Source: Streptosporangiaceae bacterium (GTDB lineage Bacteria; Actinomycetota; Actinomycetes; Streptosporangiales; Streptosporangiaceae). Taken from it: a DNA stretch of 62,726 nucleotides. Position numbers and translations under genes: made by a program. Below are positions 43,207 to 52,175 of the stretch, piece by piece; the stretch's first letter is position 1; each line of letters begins with the position of its first letter. Below the pieces are notes generated by a model. It was not told where the DNA came from and ran no database searches. It saw only the letters and a list, made by a program, of their open reading frames with translations. The DNA lies in the NCBI GenBank assembly GCA_019239975.1, contig JAFAZE010000004.1, forward strand, positions 1 to 62,726, in the 5' to 3' direction.

Positions 43207-44523
43207 ATGGGGCGGGCCATCAGGCGTGGGGGATACCGGCGTATGGTGCCGGCCGGAATGGCCGGGATCGCGGTGCTCGGCACGCTCACCGGCGTCCTGG
43301 TCGCGGTCGCGGGCGGCGCTCCGCGTTCCGCCGCGCCCCACGTGGCATCTCCGGCGGCCGCGTATCCCGGGCTCCCGCGCCAAGCGGCGGCGGCGGACGA
43401 TGGCCCGGTCCTCAGCTATCCCGGGTCAGGCGCGCCGGCGGGCTTCTCGGTGCTCGCGGCCAGCCTGCTGTCCGCGACCTCGCCGAAGGTCGCCCCGCTG
43501 CGCCGCTCGCTGCAGGCTGATTTCCTGATTGTTTCGCCGTCCTCGCTGCCCCGTTCCGTCCTGGGCACGGTGCTGCGGCAGCACGGTGTGCTGGCAGCGG
43601 AGCAGATCGAGGCCGTGCGGATGGCGATCAACGGCAAGTACACCGCCGTCCTCGGCGTCGACCCGTCGGTGTTCCGCTCGTTTGCGGCGCGGCCGACGGC
43701 GAAGTCGGACGCGCTGTGGAGCGGTGTGGCAGGCGGCGGGATCGCCGTCTCCTACACGATGGGCCGCCTGGACCGGCTGCCGCTCGGCGGCACCGTCCGC
43801 GCCGCCGGGAAGCGGACCGAACAACTGCGGGTCGTGGCGTTCGGCACGATGGGCATCGGCGGTGTCGACGCCGTGGTCTCCCACGCCGTGGCGCGGTCGC
43901 TGGGCATGCCGCCCGGCAACGCGATCGTGGTCAGCGCCCGCCTCGCGGACATAAAGCCGCTTGCCGGGACCCTCGCGCGGCTGGCGCCGCGCAACGCCAG
44001 CGTCGAGCCGCTGATGACGGTGGTCGAGCATCCCGGTTCCCCGGGCACTCAGGCCAGCGGCAGCAATCCCGGCACCGTTCCCGGCAGCGGCACGATTCCC
44101 GCTGCCTCCGCGACGTCCGCGCAGCTGAACGTCATGCTGCGGGCGGCGCTGAGCCGTCTCGGCCTGCCGTACGTGTGGGGCGGCTCTGGGCCGCGGGTCT
44201 TCGACTGCTCCGGCCTGGTGCAGTGGTCGTTCGCCCAGGCCGGGATCACGATGCCGCGGGTGGCCGCGGATCAGGCCAGGACGGGCCCGGCCGTGCCGGC
44301 CGGCCAGCTTTCGCCGGGCGACCTGCTCTTCTATCACACCGACCCGACGGCGCCCGGCTACATCTCGCACGTCGCCATCTACCTCGGCAGGGGCTGGATG
44401 GAGCAGGCTCCGCAGCCGGGTGAGAACGTCGAGATCGTGCCCGCCGACTTCGGCTCCGAGTTCGCCGGAGCGATCCAGGTGAACCCGCGGCTGGCCGCGT
44501 CCGTGGCCGCCGGTATCGCCTGA
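43207..44523 (+). CDS. NlpC/P60 cell-wall peptidase with unusual N-terminal region
   Basis: The C-terminal 130 residues are an NlpC/P60 domain: GLPYVWGGSGPRVFDCSGLV (catalytic Cys), GDLLFYHTD and HVAIYLGRGWMEQAP (catalytic His). Such enzymes cut peptidoglycan stem peptides outside the cell. One N-terminal hydrophobic segment (GMAGIAVLGTLTGVLVAVAG) anchors or exports it. The middle 230 residues (including VFRSFAARPTAKSDALWSGV) are not a domain I recognise. I use ATG 43207 with AAGGGCG upstream; GTG 43177 is in frame and also possible. An inverted GTAAATA/TATTTAC pair lies upstream. Confidence 0.85.
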   Translation: MGRAIRRGGYRRMVPAGMAGIAVLGTLTGVLVAVAGGAPRSAAPHVASPAAAYPGLPRQAAAADDGPVLSYPGSGAPAGFSVLAASLLSATSPKVAPLRRSLQADFLIVSPSSLPRSVLGTVLRQHGVLAAEQIEAVRMAINGKYTAVLGVDPSVFRSFAARPTAKSDALWSGVAGGGIAVSYTMGRLDRLPLGGTVRAAGKRTEQLRVVAFGTMGIGGVDAVVSHAVARSLGMPPGNAIVVSARLADIKPLAGTLARLAPRNASVEPLMTVVEHPGSPGTQASGSNPGTVPGSGTIPAASATSAQLNVMLRAALSRLGLPYVWGGSGPRVFDCSGLVQWSFAQAGITMPRVAADQARTGPAVPAGQLSPGDLLFYHTDPTAPGYISHVAIYLGRGWMEQAPQPGENVEIVPADFGSEFAGAIQVNPRLAASVAAGIA

Positions 44524-44580
44524 CGGCCCCGCATAACCCACTGGTAACACCTGTCACGGGCAGCCGGTCGCCGGCGTGCG

Positions 44581-44700
44581 GCCAGATGCGCCAGCGGCCC
44601 CGTCCAGTGGGGCCAGATGCGCCAGCGGCCCCGTCCAGTCCAGTGGGCCAGATGCGCCAGCGGCCGTCCGGTGGGGCCAGATGCCAGCGGCCACGGGGCT
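44581..44700 (+). repeat. Tandem 30-36 bp repeats, four units
   Basis: Four imperfect units begin GCCAGATGCGCCAGCGGCC and differ in length (about 31, 35, 30 and 24 bp). They fill the space between the NlpC/P60 stop and the HTH gene promoter. Confidence 0.8.
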
Positions 44701-44732
44701 TCCCGGAGGCGGCGAGGCAGAACCACACCCTC

Positions 44733-44776
44733 GTCAGCATATGTTGACGCGGGCCGCGATGTCAGCATATGCTGAC
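44733..44776 (+). promoter_or_regulatory. HTH/Clp_N promoter embedded in two palindromes
   Basis: GTCAGCATATGTTGAC (44733-44748) and GTCAGCATATGCTGAC (44761-44776, perfect) are spaced 28 bp centre to centre. TTGACG (44744-44749) in the first and TATGCT (44768-44773) in the second form an 18-bp-spaced promoter. The ATG at 44781 lies seven bases after the -10, so the mRNA is probably leaderless. Binding at both sites would shut off the promoter. Confidence 0.7.
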
Positions 44777-44780
44777 GGAC

Positions 44781-45002
44781 ATGGAAACCACGCTCGAAAT
44801 CGCCGAGGGTGCCGCCAGCAGCGATCCCGACATCGGGCTCCGCGCGGTGGCAGCCCTGCGGGCACTCACCGAACGGCTGGAGATCCTCCAGGTCGAGAAC
44901 GCGCGGAAGCTGGGATGGTCCTGGCAGGACATCGCCGAGCGGCTGGGCGTCACCAAGCAGACCGTGCACCGCAAGTACGGCCGCCGAATCGGGGGACGCT
45001 GA
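44781..45002 (+). CDS. Small HTH regulator paired with a Clp_N protein
   Basis: The 73-residue protein has an acidic first half with a leucine-rich helix (LRAVAALRALTERLEILQVE) and a C-terminal HTH (WSWQDIAERLGVTKQTVHRK). This small HTH plus Clp_N pair is common in actinobacteria. It probably binds the two palindromes in its own promoter. The ATG at 44781 fits the leaderless promoter; ATG 44769 lies inside the operator. Its stop overlaps the start of the Clp_N gene by one base (TGATG), so the two are coupled. The signal it answers is unknown. Confidence 0.82.
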   Translation: METTLEIAEGAASSDPDIGLRAVAALRALTERLEILQVENARKLGWSWQDIAERLGVTKQTVHRKYGRRIGGR

Positions 45003-45736
45003 TGTTCGAGCGCTTCACCGACGACGCCCGCACCGTCGTGGTCCACGCACAGGAGCACGCGCGCCGTCTCGGGCACCGCTACATCGGCTGCGAGCATCTG
45101 CTGCTCGCCGTCTCCTCCGCCGGCCAGCCCGCGAGCGCCGTCCTGCGCGAGCACGGCCTCACGCCGGAACGCATAGAGATGGAGATCGTCCGCCTCGTCG
45201 GCCTGGGCGCCGGTGCCGGGCTGTTCGCCGGCCTCGACCGGGACGCGCTGTCGGCCATCGGCATCGATCTGCACGCCGTGCGCGCCAGGATCGAGGCGTC
45301 CTTCGAGCCCGATGCGCTCACCCGGGCCGCCCAGGCCGTGCACCGGGGGCGGCGCCCGTCCCGGCTGAACCCGCGCCGGGCGGTCCCTCCGCGCCTCATC
45401 CGCGCCTGGCGCCGCCCCCGCGCCCGGCGTGCCGGGCGCGCCACCGGCCCGGCGTCGCCTCCCGTTCTGCGGCCGCCGCAGGTCACCGGCCGCTACCGGG
45501 CCTCGGGCGCTCTGCCCACGGGGCACATGCCGTTCACTACCCGGGCCAAGAAAAGCCTGCAGAACGGCCTCCGCGAGGCGCAGGCGCTGAACGACCAGCA
45601 CATCGGCGCCGAGCACCTCGCGCTCGGCCTGCTCGCGATGAAGGGCGGCATGGTGCCGGAGATCGTGTCGGCGCTCGGCGAATCACAGCCGGGGCTGCGT
45701 GCCGCGATCCTCGATCGCTACCGGCAGGCGAGCTGA
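45002..45736 (+). CDS. Stand-alone Clp N-domain protein (no ATPase)
   Basis: The 244-residue protein begins MFERFTDDARTVVVHAQEHA, the start of ClpC-type N domains, with RYIGCEHLLLAVSSAG. A second Clp_N-like half follows near the end (TTRAKKSLQNGLREAQALND, then IGAEHLALGLLAMKG). The linker is basic and Pro/Arg-rich (about residues 110-165). It has no AAA+ module, so it cannot unfold proteins itself. It may act as an adaptor or decoy for ClpC or sense misfolded proteins together with its coupled HTH partner. Confidence 0.85.
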   Translation: MFERFTDDARTVVVHAQEHARRLGHRYIGCEHLLLAVSSAGQPASAVLREHGLTPERIEMEIVRLVGLGAGAGLFAGLDRDALSAIGIDLHAVRARIEASFEPDALTRAAQAVHRGRRPSRLNPRRAVPPRLIRAWRRPRARRAGRATGPASPPVLRPPQVTGRYRASGALPTGHMPFTTRAKKSLQNGLREAQALNDQHIGAEHLALGLLAMKGGMVPEIVSALGESQPGLRAAILDRYRQAS

Positions 45737-45765
45737 TCCCGGCGGAAGCCGGGAAGCGCGGCCGC

Positions 45766-45793
45766 TTGACCAGCCCCGGTTCGGCCGTAATCA
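45766..45793 (+). promoter_or_regulatory. Probable leaderless promoter
   Basis: TTGACC (45766-45771), a 16-bp spacer and TAATCA (45788-45793) end seven bases before ATG 45801. No ribosome-binding site is present. Confidence 0.5.
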
Positions 45794-45800
45794 TCATTAC

Positions 45801-46532
45801 ATGAGTACCGGGCAACGAGGCGGCGGCTCGCGGGCCTCCGGCACTGCGGGGGCCTCGGGCACTGCGGGGGCCTCCGGCACCACGGCGGCTCGCGGCGCGG
45901 CGGCCTCCGGCACCACGGCGGCTCGCGGCGCGCCCGCGGTCGCCGGCGGGGCGACGGCGCCCGGCGGAGCGGCGGGCCGCGGGCACGCGTCCCAGGCCGA
46001 ACCGGCTCAGGCACGCCCCGCGCAGAAGATACGCGACTGGGTCCGCGGGCGCCTGCCTGACGACTGGTTCACCGCCCCGGCCGACGTCGTGGTCGACCGC
46101 GAGGAGATCACGGTGGTGGGGACGCTGGCCGCGCCCGAGACCGGGGATGGCGCGACGGAGGCGGAGCGGATGGCGGCCGCCGCGGCCATGATGCGCCGGT
46201 TCCGCGAGGAGACGCGCGGGCGCCGGATCGAGATCGCGCGGGAGGCTGAGCACCGGTTCGGCCGGAAGGTCTCGTGGGGCGTCCGCTGCGCGGGAGGCAG
46301 TGAGATGTTCACCACACTTTCGGTCCCGGTGATGACCCGGCTGCGCCAGACGGAGCGCCGTGTTCTCGACACCCTGGTGGACGCCGGCGTGGCGCGCAGC
46401 CGCAGCGATGCGCTGGCCTGGTGTGTTCGGTTGACTGGCGAGCATGCCGACTCGTGGCTGGCGGACCTTCGTGAGGCGCTGCGCCGGGTCGAGGAAGTGC
46501 GCGCGCAAGGCCCGGGTAGCGCGGGTCCTTAG
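45801..46532 (+). CDS. Conserved protein with repeat-rich N-terminus, function unknown
   Basis: The 243-residue protein has a low-complexity first third (repeats of GASGTAGASGTTAARG type from short GGCCTCCGGCAC units). A folded region (QKIRDWVRGRLPDDWFTAPA, then VDREEITVVGTLAAPE) and a helical C-terminus (RLRQTERRVLDTLVDAGVAR, LAWCVRLTGEHADSWL) follow. The last part looks like a ribbon-helix-helix-like or coiled dimerisation region, but I cannot assign a family. It has its own leaderless promoter and follows the Clp_N gene by 64 bp. Confidence 0.7.
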   Translation: MSTGQRGGGSRASGTAGASGTAGASGTTAARGAAASGTTAARGAPAVAGGATAPGGAAGRGHASQAEPAQARPAQKIRDWVRGRLPDDWFTAPADVVVDREEITVVGTLAAPETGDGATEAERMAAAAAMMRRFREETRGRRIEIAREAEHRFGRKVSWGVRCAGGSEMFTTLSVPVMTRLRQTERRVLDTLVDAGVARSRSDALAWCVRLTGEHADSWLADLREALRRVEEVRAQGPGSAGP

Positions 46533-46873
46533 CGCCACTGGTACAGACCATTTGATTAACTGAAGTCGCCGGCAGGTCTACACCAGAATGCCGAATAGCG
46601 GCGCTCAGACTGGGGGCCTGAACCCTGGCGTGTTGCAATCTGTGGTCTAAACCACAAGGCTCTCCACCGCATATCAATCGCCCGCGGCGGGCTGAACAGG
46701 CGCGGCCGCCGGAAACAGCCACCCTTAATATTCGCTCCAATTCGGGGTACACTCCACCAAAATCGCGCCCAGCGGCGGATGCGTCCGGTGCCCGGTCCGC
46801 CAGCGGCCGGACGCTCAATTGCGTGTCGTTCCCCGCGGGCGCGGAGGTGCAGCCCCGCGGAGGAGGAGCGATA
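46533..46873 (+). other. Less GC-rich upstream region of the PEP carboxykinase gene
   Basis: I see no gene in these 341 bp, which are visibly less GC-rich than the surroundings. TTAATA (46725-46730), a 17-bp spacer and TACACT (46748-46753) form a plausible promoter about 120 bp before the PEP carboxykinase start. This leaves a long 5' untranslated region. No metabolite riboswitch was recognised. Confidence 0.45.
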
Positions 46874-48427
46874 GTGGCGTACCAGGTAATCGCCGCCAGG
46901 GTCGAGTGGAATCCGACCGCTGCGCGCTTGCGCGAACTGGCCGGGAAAATGCCGAACAGCCAGCTGACCGAGTTCGGCAACGTCGTGGTGAAGGCTCGCG
47001 TGGACTCGCGCAGTACCCGGTCGACCTACCTGGTCGACGACTCGACCAACTCAACCGGCCAGACGATTACCCGGGCCGAATACGAGCGATGGGCAGCGGT
47101 CCAGGACGCCTATATCGCGGACAGCCACATGGTCGTGGTTGACGGGTACATCGGGTCGGACCCGGCATTCCGCACGAAGGCGCGCCTGATCATCGAGGCG
47201 GCCAACGCGAACGTGGCCGGCATGCAGAAGCAGCTCTACTACCCGGTGGAGGAGGGCTACGACCCGGACACCTGGGAACCGGACACCACGGTGGTCTACA
47301 CGCCGAACCTGGAGGCCCCCGGCTACCCGAACGACCGGCTCATCGCCGTGGATCTCGCGAGCAACATCACGCGCGTGCTCAACTCGGACTACTTCGGCGA
47401 GTCCAAGAAGGGCGGCCTGCGGATGTGGAACAACATCGTCTACAGCCGCGGCGGGCTGGCGCTGCACGCCGGCTGCAAGGTCATCCCGGTCGGCACGCCA
47501 GGCGGCGGCCCGGCGGACAACAAGACCGTGCTCATCGTGGGGCTGTCGGGGACCGGCAAGACCACGACCACCTTCACCACCCAGCTCGGCAGCAAGCCGG
47601 CCCAGGACGACTTCATCGCGCTGATGCCGGGCGGCCGGGTGTACGCGACCGAGAACGGGTGCTTCGCCAAGACCTTCGGGCTGGACCCGAAGTACGAGCC
47701 GGCGATCTACCACGCCACCACCAAGCCGGACGCCTACCTGGAGAACGTCTCCGTCGACGAAGCGGGCAAGGTGGACTTCTTCGACACCTCGTACACCAAG
47801 AACGGCCGCACCACCTGGCCGTTCTCCTACGTCGACCCGTGGCCGCCGGACCAGGTGGCACCCGCCCAGTTCCTGCTCATCCTCAACAGGAACGAGAACA
47901 TCATGCCGGCCGTGGCCCGGCTGGACCGCGCCCAGACCGCCGCGTACTTCATGCTCGGCGAGACGACCGGCACCTCGGCGGGCGGCAAGGACGAGGAGGG
48001 CAAGTTCCTGCGGGTCCCGGGCACCAACCCGTTCTTCCCGCGGGACTTCGCGGACATGGGCAACCGGATGCTCGAGCTGCTGGACAGCCACGAGATCCAC
48101 GCCTTCGTGCTGAACACGGGCCGGGTCGGCGGGGGAGACGAGGACCCGCGTTCCAAGAAGGTCACGATCCCGTACTCCTCGGCGGTCGTGCAGGGCATCG
48201 TGGAGGGCACGATCGAGTGGACCACGGACCACGACTTCGGCTACGAGGTGGCCACGGCCGTGCCCGGCGTCGACGACCCGGAGATCCTGCGGCCGCGGCT
48301 GCTGTACGAGCGGCAGGGGCGCCTCGATGAGTACGACGCGATGGTCGCCCGGCTCAAGCGGGAGCGCAGGGAATACCTGAGCTCGTTCAGCGGGCTCGAC
48401 GAATCGCTGGTCAAGTCCATCGGCTGA
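46874..48427 (+). CDS. Phosphoenolpyruvate carboxykinase (ATP), divergent type
   Basis: The 517-residue protein has the ATP-type PEPCK architecture. The P-loop kinase-1a motif VGLSGTGKTTTTFTTQLG lies near residues 218-235, preceded by DYFGESKKGGLRMWN (the YAGEMKK-like substrate motif) and followed by ENGCFAKTFGLDPKYEPAIY (compare GGCYAKTINL). The usual kinase-2 DDEHGW is replaced by QDDFIAL. It should convert oxaloacetate and ATP to PEP, but the differences mark a distinct branch. Most actinomycetes rely on the GTP enzyme. The GTG start at 46874 has GGAGGAG upstream. Gluconeogenesis from the pyruvate and lactate made in the fucose pathway would need such an enzyme. Confidence 0.8.
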   Translation: MAYQVIAARVEWNPTAARLRELAGKMPNSQLTEFGNVVVKARVDSRSTRSTYLVDDSTNSTGQTITRAEYERWAAVQDAYIADSHMVVVDGYIGSDPAFRTKARLIIEAANANVAGMQKQLYYPVEEGYDPDTWEPDTTVVYTPNLEAPGYPNDRLIAVDLASNITRVLNSDYFGESKKGGLRMWNNIVYSRGGLALHAGCKVIPVGTPGGGPADNKTVLIVGLSGTGKTTTTFTTQLGSKPAQDDFIALMPGGRVYATENGCFAKTFGLDPKYEPAIYHATTKPDAYLENVSVDEAGKVDFFDTSYTKNGRTTWPFSYVDPWPPDQVAPAQFLLILNRNENIMPAVARLDRAQTAAYFMLGETTGTSAGGKDEEGKFLRVPGTNPFFPRDFADMGNRMLELLDSHEIHAFVLNTGRVGGGDEDPRSKKVTIPYSSAVVQGIVEGTIEWTTDHDFGYEVATAVPGVDDPEILRPRLLYERQGRLDEYDAMVARLKRERREYLSSFSGLDESLVKSIG

Positions 48428-48599
48428 CCCGCAGGGCAGCCCGGCGACCACAGAGCCGGCCACCCCGGCCCCGGGGCACGTGACGCGACGCAGAGCGTTC
48501 CATTAGTCGGATACGGTGACTAAGGGATGATCCACATGGCGATACCAGGCGTGCCCTGGGGCTGGCGAATGCCGCACGCTCCGCGAGGAAGGTCGGCTC

Positions 48600-49361
48600 A
48601 TGGGACTTCGTGACCTCGTCTACCGGCTGTACGCCCGCAGGCTCGAAGCATCTCTGTCTGGCAAGCCGATCCCGCGGCACGTCGGGGTGATGTGCGACGG
48701 CAACCGGCGCTGGGCGCGCTCCGCCGGGCTCGCTGACGTCAGCAGCGGCCACCGTAAGGGCGCCGACAAGATCTTCGAGCTGCTCGAGTGGTGCCGTGAG
48801 ACGGGTGTCGAGGTGGTGACCCTGTGGCTGCTGTCCACCGACAACCTCGCCCGGCCGAAAACCGAGCTCGACCCGCTGCTGAAGATCATCGAAGATACGG
48901 TCACGGGCCTTATGGCGGAGAGCTGGCACGTGAACCCGATGGGCGCGCTCGACCTGCTGCCCGATCACACGGCCCGCACGCTGAAGGACGCGGCCGAGGC
49001 CACGGCCGGCAACCCCGGGCTGCTGGTCAACGTGGCGGTCGGCTACGGCGGCAGGCGCGAGATCGCCGACGCGGTGCGGTCCCTGCTGCAGGAACACGCC
49101 AGCAGGGGAACGACCATCGAGCAACTGGCCGAGGTGCTGGACGTCGAGCACATCGCCGAGCACCTATACACGGCGGGGCAGCCAGACCCGGACCTGGTGA
49201 TCCGCACCTCCGGTGAGCAGCGGCTCGGTGGCTTCCTGCTCTGGCAGTCGACGCACTCGGAATTCTATTTCTGTGACGCGTACTGGCCGGCGTTCCGCAG
49301 GGTCGACTTTCTCCGCGCGCTGCGGTCCTATGCCGCACGTAACCGTCGCTTCGGTGCATAG
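48600..49361 (+). CDS. uppS: cis-Prenyltransferase (isoprenyl diphosphate synthase)
   Basis: This is a 253-residue UppS-family enzyme. HVGVMCDGNRRWARSAG holds the catalytic Asp and diphosphate-binding Arg, and LVIRTSGEQRLGGFLLWQS plus EFYFCDAYWPAF complete the active site. It makes Z-polyprenyl diphosphates, the lipid carriers for peptidoglycan and surface glycans; chain length cannot be read from sequence alone. ATG 48600 has AGGAAGG seven bases upstream. TTAGTC...GACTAA half-sites lie upstream (about 48505-48525). It precedes the PhoH2 and glycan genes. Confidence 0.93.
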   Translation: MGLRDLVYRLYARRLEASLSGKPIPRHVGVMCDGNRRWARSAGLADVSSGHRKGADKIFELLEWCRETGVEVVTLWLLSTDNLARPKTELDPLLKIIEDTVTGLMAESWHVNPMGALDLLPDHTARTLKDAAEATAGNPGLLVNVAVGYGGRREIADAVRSLLQEHASRGTTIEQLAEVLDVEHIAEHLYTAGQPDPDLVIRTSGEQRLGGFLLWQSTHSEFYFCDAYWPAFRRVDFLRALRSYAARNRRFGA

Positions 49362-49601
49362 TCCATTACCAGACGCCCGCAGTACTTTATACGCGCCCAG
49401 ATCCCGGGTACCTTCAGTAGTGGCGGGCGGCTCGGTGCCGCCCCCCGGGAGGCCCCTGACGTGTGAGAACGCGACGCAAGGGCCGGTACGGCCCGCAGTG
49501 GGCAGTCCCGGTCCGTTCGACACGTCTGCGCCTGAGGCGCACCGTGTCCTGTCCGCGGCGCAGGGACTGGAGCCCCAGCCCGTGCGCCCAGGGGAGTATG
49601 A

Positions 49602-50906
49602 GTGGCCAACTCTGTGCACCGCCGTACCTATGTGCTCGATACGAGCGTCCTGCTCTCGGACCCGGCCGCCATCACGCGTTTCGATGAGCATCACGTGGTG
49701 CTGCCGGTCGTGGTCATCACCGAGCTGGAAGCCAAGCGCCATCATCCCGAGCTTGGGTATTTCGCCCGGCAGGCCCTCCGGTACCTCGACGACCTGCGGG
49801 TCGAATACGGGCGCCTGGACACCGAGCTGCCCGTCGGCGCGCTCGGCGGCACGGTCCGGGTGGAGCTCAACCACACGGATACGCAGGTCCTCCCGGCCGG
49901 GTTCCGGCTCGGGGACAACGACACGCGGATCCTCTCGGTGGCGCGCAGCCTCGCCGCGGAGGGCAAGGACGTGGTCCTGGTCAGCAAGGACCTGCCGCTC
50001 CGGGTCAAGGCCGCTTCGATCGGGCTGAGGGCACAGGAGTACAGGGCGGGGCTGCCGGTCGATTCCGGCTGGACCGGCATGGCGGAGGTGGCCGTCGGCA
50101 GCGGCGACATAGAGCAGCTGTACGAGAAGGGTGTACTCGACTGTGAGACCGCACGCGAGTTTCCCTGCCACACCGGCCTCGTCCTTACCTCGGACAACGG
50201 CAGTGCGCTCGGCAGGGTGCGCCCGGACAAGCAGGTGCAGCTGGTCCGCGGCGACCGGGAGGCGTTCGGCCTGCACGGGCGGAGCGCGGAACAGCGGGTC
50301 GCCCTCGACCTGCTGCTCGACCAGGAGATAGGCATCGTATCGCTCGGCGGCCGGGCCGGAACCGGCAAGTCGGCGCTGGCGCTGTGCGCCGGGCTCGAAG
50401 CGGTGATGGAGCGCCGGCAGCACCGGAAGGTCATCGTGTTCCGGCCGCTGTACGCGGTCGGCGGCCAGGAGCTCGGTTACCTGCCCGGCTCCGAGGCCGA
50501 CAAGATGAACCCGTGGGCGCAGGCGGTCTATGACACGCTGTCCGCGGTCACCACGCAGGATGTGATCGACGAGGTGCTGGCGCGCGACATGTTCGAGGTG
50601 CTGCCGCTCACCCACATCCGCGGCCGGTCGCTGCACGACGCGTTCGTCATCGTCGACGAGGCGCAGTCGCTGGAGCGCGGCGTCCTGCTGACCGTGCTGT
50701 CCCGGATCGGTACCGCCTCACGGGTGGTCCTGACCCACGACATCGCGCAGCGGGACAACCTGCGGGTCGGCCGGCACGACGGCGTCGTCGCCGTGATCGA
50801 GAAACTCAAGGGGCACCCGCTGTTCGCGCACGTGACCCTGGTCCGCTCGGAGCGCTCGGCGATCGCCGCGCTCGTCACCGACCTGCTGGAGGATTCGGGC
50901 CTTTAG
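49602..50906 (+). CDS. PhoH2-type PIN-PhoH protein (RNA helicase/RNase)
   Basis: The 434-residue protein joins an N-terminal PIN nuclease domain ([20 protein letters not shown] with acidic residues, [16 protein letters not shown]) to a C-terminal PhoH ATPase ([20 protein letters not shown]alker A at about 250, [12 protein letters not shown]alker B at about 353). In mycobacteria PhoH2 unwinds and cuts RNA and has been described as a toxin-antitoxin-like system. No antitoxin-like small frame was found in the 240 bp upstream. The GTG start at 49602 follows GGGGAG. Confidence 0.92.
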   Translation: MANSVHRRTYVLDTSVLLSDPAAITRFDEHHVVLPVVVITELEAKRHHPELGYFARQALRYLDDLRVEYGRLDTELPVGALGGTVRVELNHTDTQVLPAGFRLGDNDTRILSVARSLAAEGKDVVLVSKDLPLRVKAASIGLRAQEYRAGLPVDSGWTGMAEVAVGSGDIEQLYEKGVLDCETAREFPCHTGLVLTSDNGSALGRVRPDKQVQLVRGDREAFGLHGRSAEQRVALDLLLDQEIGIVSLGGRAGTGKSALALCAGLEAVMERRQHRKVIVFRPLYAVGGQELGYLPGSEADKMNPWAQAVYDTLSAVTTQDVIDEVLARDMFEVLPLTHIRGRSLHDAFVIVDEAQSLERGVLLTVLSRIGTASRVVLTHDIAQRDNLRVGRHDGVVAVIEKLKGHPLFAHVTLVRSERSAIAALVTDLLEDSGL

Positions 50907-50942
50907 GCGGGTCATGCCCTTACCGGCCGGGCATGCGGTACC

Positions 50943-52175
50943 GTGACCAGCGTCATGGACCAGCCCTTTGTTACTGAACGAGAGGTGGCACCCGCCCGGG
51001 GAACGCGTGAGCCCGCGCGGGTGCTGCCGCCCGTCTCGGCGGTGATGCCGGTACGGAACGAGGAACGGCATCTGGCCGAGGCGGTACGGCGCGTCCTCGG
51101 CCAGGATTACCCGGCCGAGCTCGAGCTGGTGCTCGCCGTCGGCCCGTCGCGGGACCGGACCGAGGCCATCGCGCGGGAACTGGCGGCGGGCGACCGGCGG
51201 ATCACCGTCGTGGCGAACCCGTCGGGGCGCCGCCCGTCGGCGATGAACGTCGCCGTCAAGGCCGCGCGCCACGACGTGATCGCCCGCATCGACGGCCACG
51301 CGCTGCTGCCTGGCGGCTATCTGCGCACGGCGGTGACGTGCCTGCTCGACACGGGGGCCGCCGACGTGGGCGGCGTGATGGCGGCCGAGGGCGTGACCCC
51401 GTTCCAGCGGGCGGTGGCGTGGGCGATGACCTCGAAGGCCGGGGTGGGCTCGGCGGAGTTTCACACCGGCGGCGGCGCGGGTCCCGCGCTCACCGCCTAC
51501 CTCGGCGTGTACCGGCGCTCGGCGATCGAGCAGGCGGGCGGCTGGGACGAGGAGATGCTCATCGCCGAGGACTGGGAGCTGAACTACCGTATCCGGGCGC
51601 TCGGCGGGCTGATCTGGTTCGATCCTTCGCTGCGGGTCACCTACCGGCCGCGCGCGTCGCTGGGCACGCTGGCCGCCCAGTATTTCCGCTACGGCCGCTG
51701 GCGGAGGGTGGTCGCCCGCCAGTACCCGGAGACCGTCAGCCTCCGCTATCTCGCCCCGCCGGCCGCGGTGTCCGCCAACGCGGCCGGCCTGATCGCCGGA
51801 ATCACCGGGCTCGCCGCCCTCGCGGGCGGCGAGCCCGCGGCGGGATACCTCGCGCTCGGCTTCGTGATCCCGCTTGTCTACCTGGCCGGGATCACCGCCG
51901 TCGCGCTCGGCAGCGGTATGCCCGCCCGCATCCGGGCCCTCGTCCCCGTGGTGCTCGCCACCATGCACATGTGCTGGGGGGCCGGGTTCCTCACCAGCCC
52001 GCGCAGGCTCGCGCGGAACACCCGGGCCGCCGCCGGCCGCCCGCTGCGCCCCTCGTCCGCCGGGCCCGGCCCGGGGCACGGGCCCGCGACGCCGCCGTCC
52101 TCGCCGTCCTCGCCGTCCCCTCCGGACCTGGCTCCGGGGCAGCACGCATCGGGGACAATGAACCATGGACTTTGA
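50943..52175 (+). CDS. GT2-family membrane glycosyltransferase
   Basis: The 410-residue protein has a GT-A domain: VSAVMPVRNEERHLAEAV, the DxD-like IARIDGHALLPGGYL and WDEEMLIAEDWELNYRIRAL, resembling ExoA-type succinoglycan transferases. About three C-terminal membrane helices (SANAAGLIAGITGLAALAGG, LALGFVIPLVYLAGITAVAL) anchor it. The last 45 residues are Pro/Ser/Gly-rich. The start is GTG 50943 (ATG 50955 possible). It overlaps the aminotransferase start by 11 bp, so the two form an operon for a surface sugar. Confidence 0.85.
   Translation: MTSVMDQPFVTEREVAPARGTREPARVLPPVSAVMPVRNEERHLAEAVRRVLGQDYPAELELVLAVGPSRDRTEAIARELAAGDRRITVVANPSGRRPSAMNVAVKAARHDVIARIDGHALLPGGYLRTAVTCLLDTGAADVGGVMAAEGVTPFQRAVAWAMTSKAGVGSAEFHTGGGAGPALTAYLGVYRRSAIEQAGGWDEEMLIAEDWELNYRIRALGGLIWFDPSLRVTYRPRASLGTLAAQYFRYGRWRRVVARQYPETVSLRYLAPPAAVSANAAGLIAGITGLAALAGGEPAAGYLALGFVIPLVYLAGITAVALGSGMPARIRALVPVVLATMHMCWGAGFLTSPRRLARNTRAAAGRPLRPSSAGPGPGHGPATPPSSPSSPSPPDLAPGQHASGTMNHGL

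Noticed and set aside
44581..44700. CRISPR-like repeats before the HTH gene
   Set aside because: The units are directly adjacent and of unequal length, without unique spacers.
49362..49601. Antitoxin gene upstream of phoH2, as in mycobacteria
   Set aside because: Small open frames here are out of keeping with codon bias and have no ribosome-binding site or family features.
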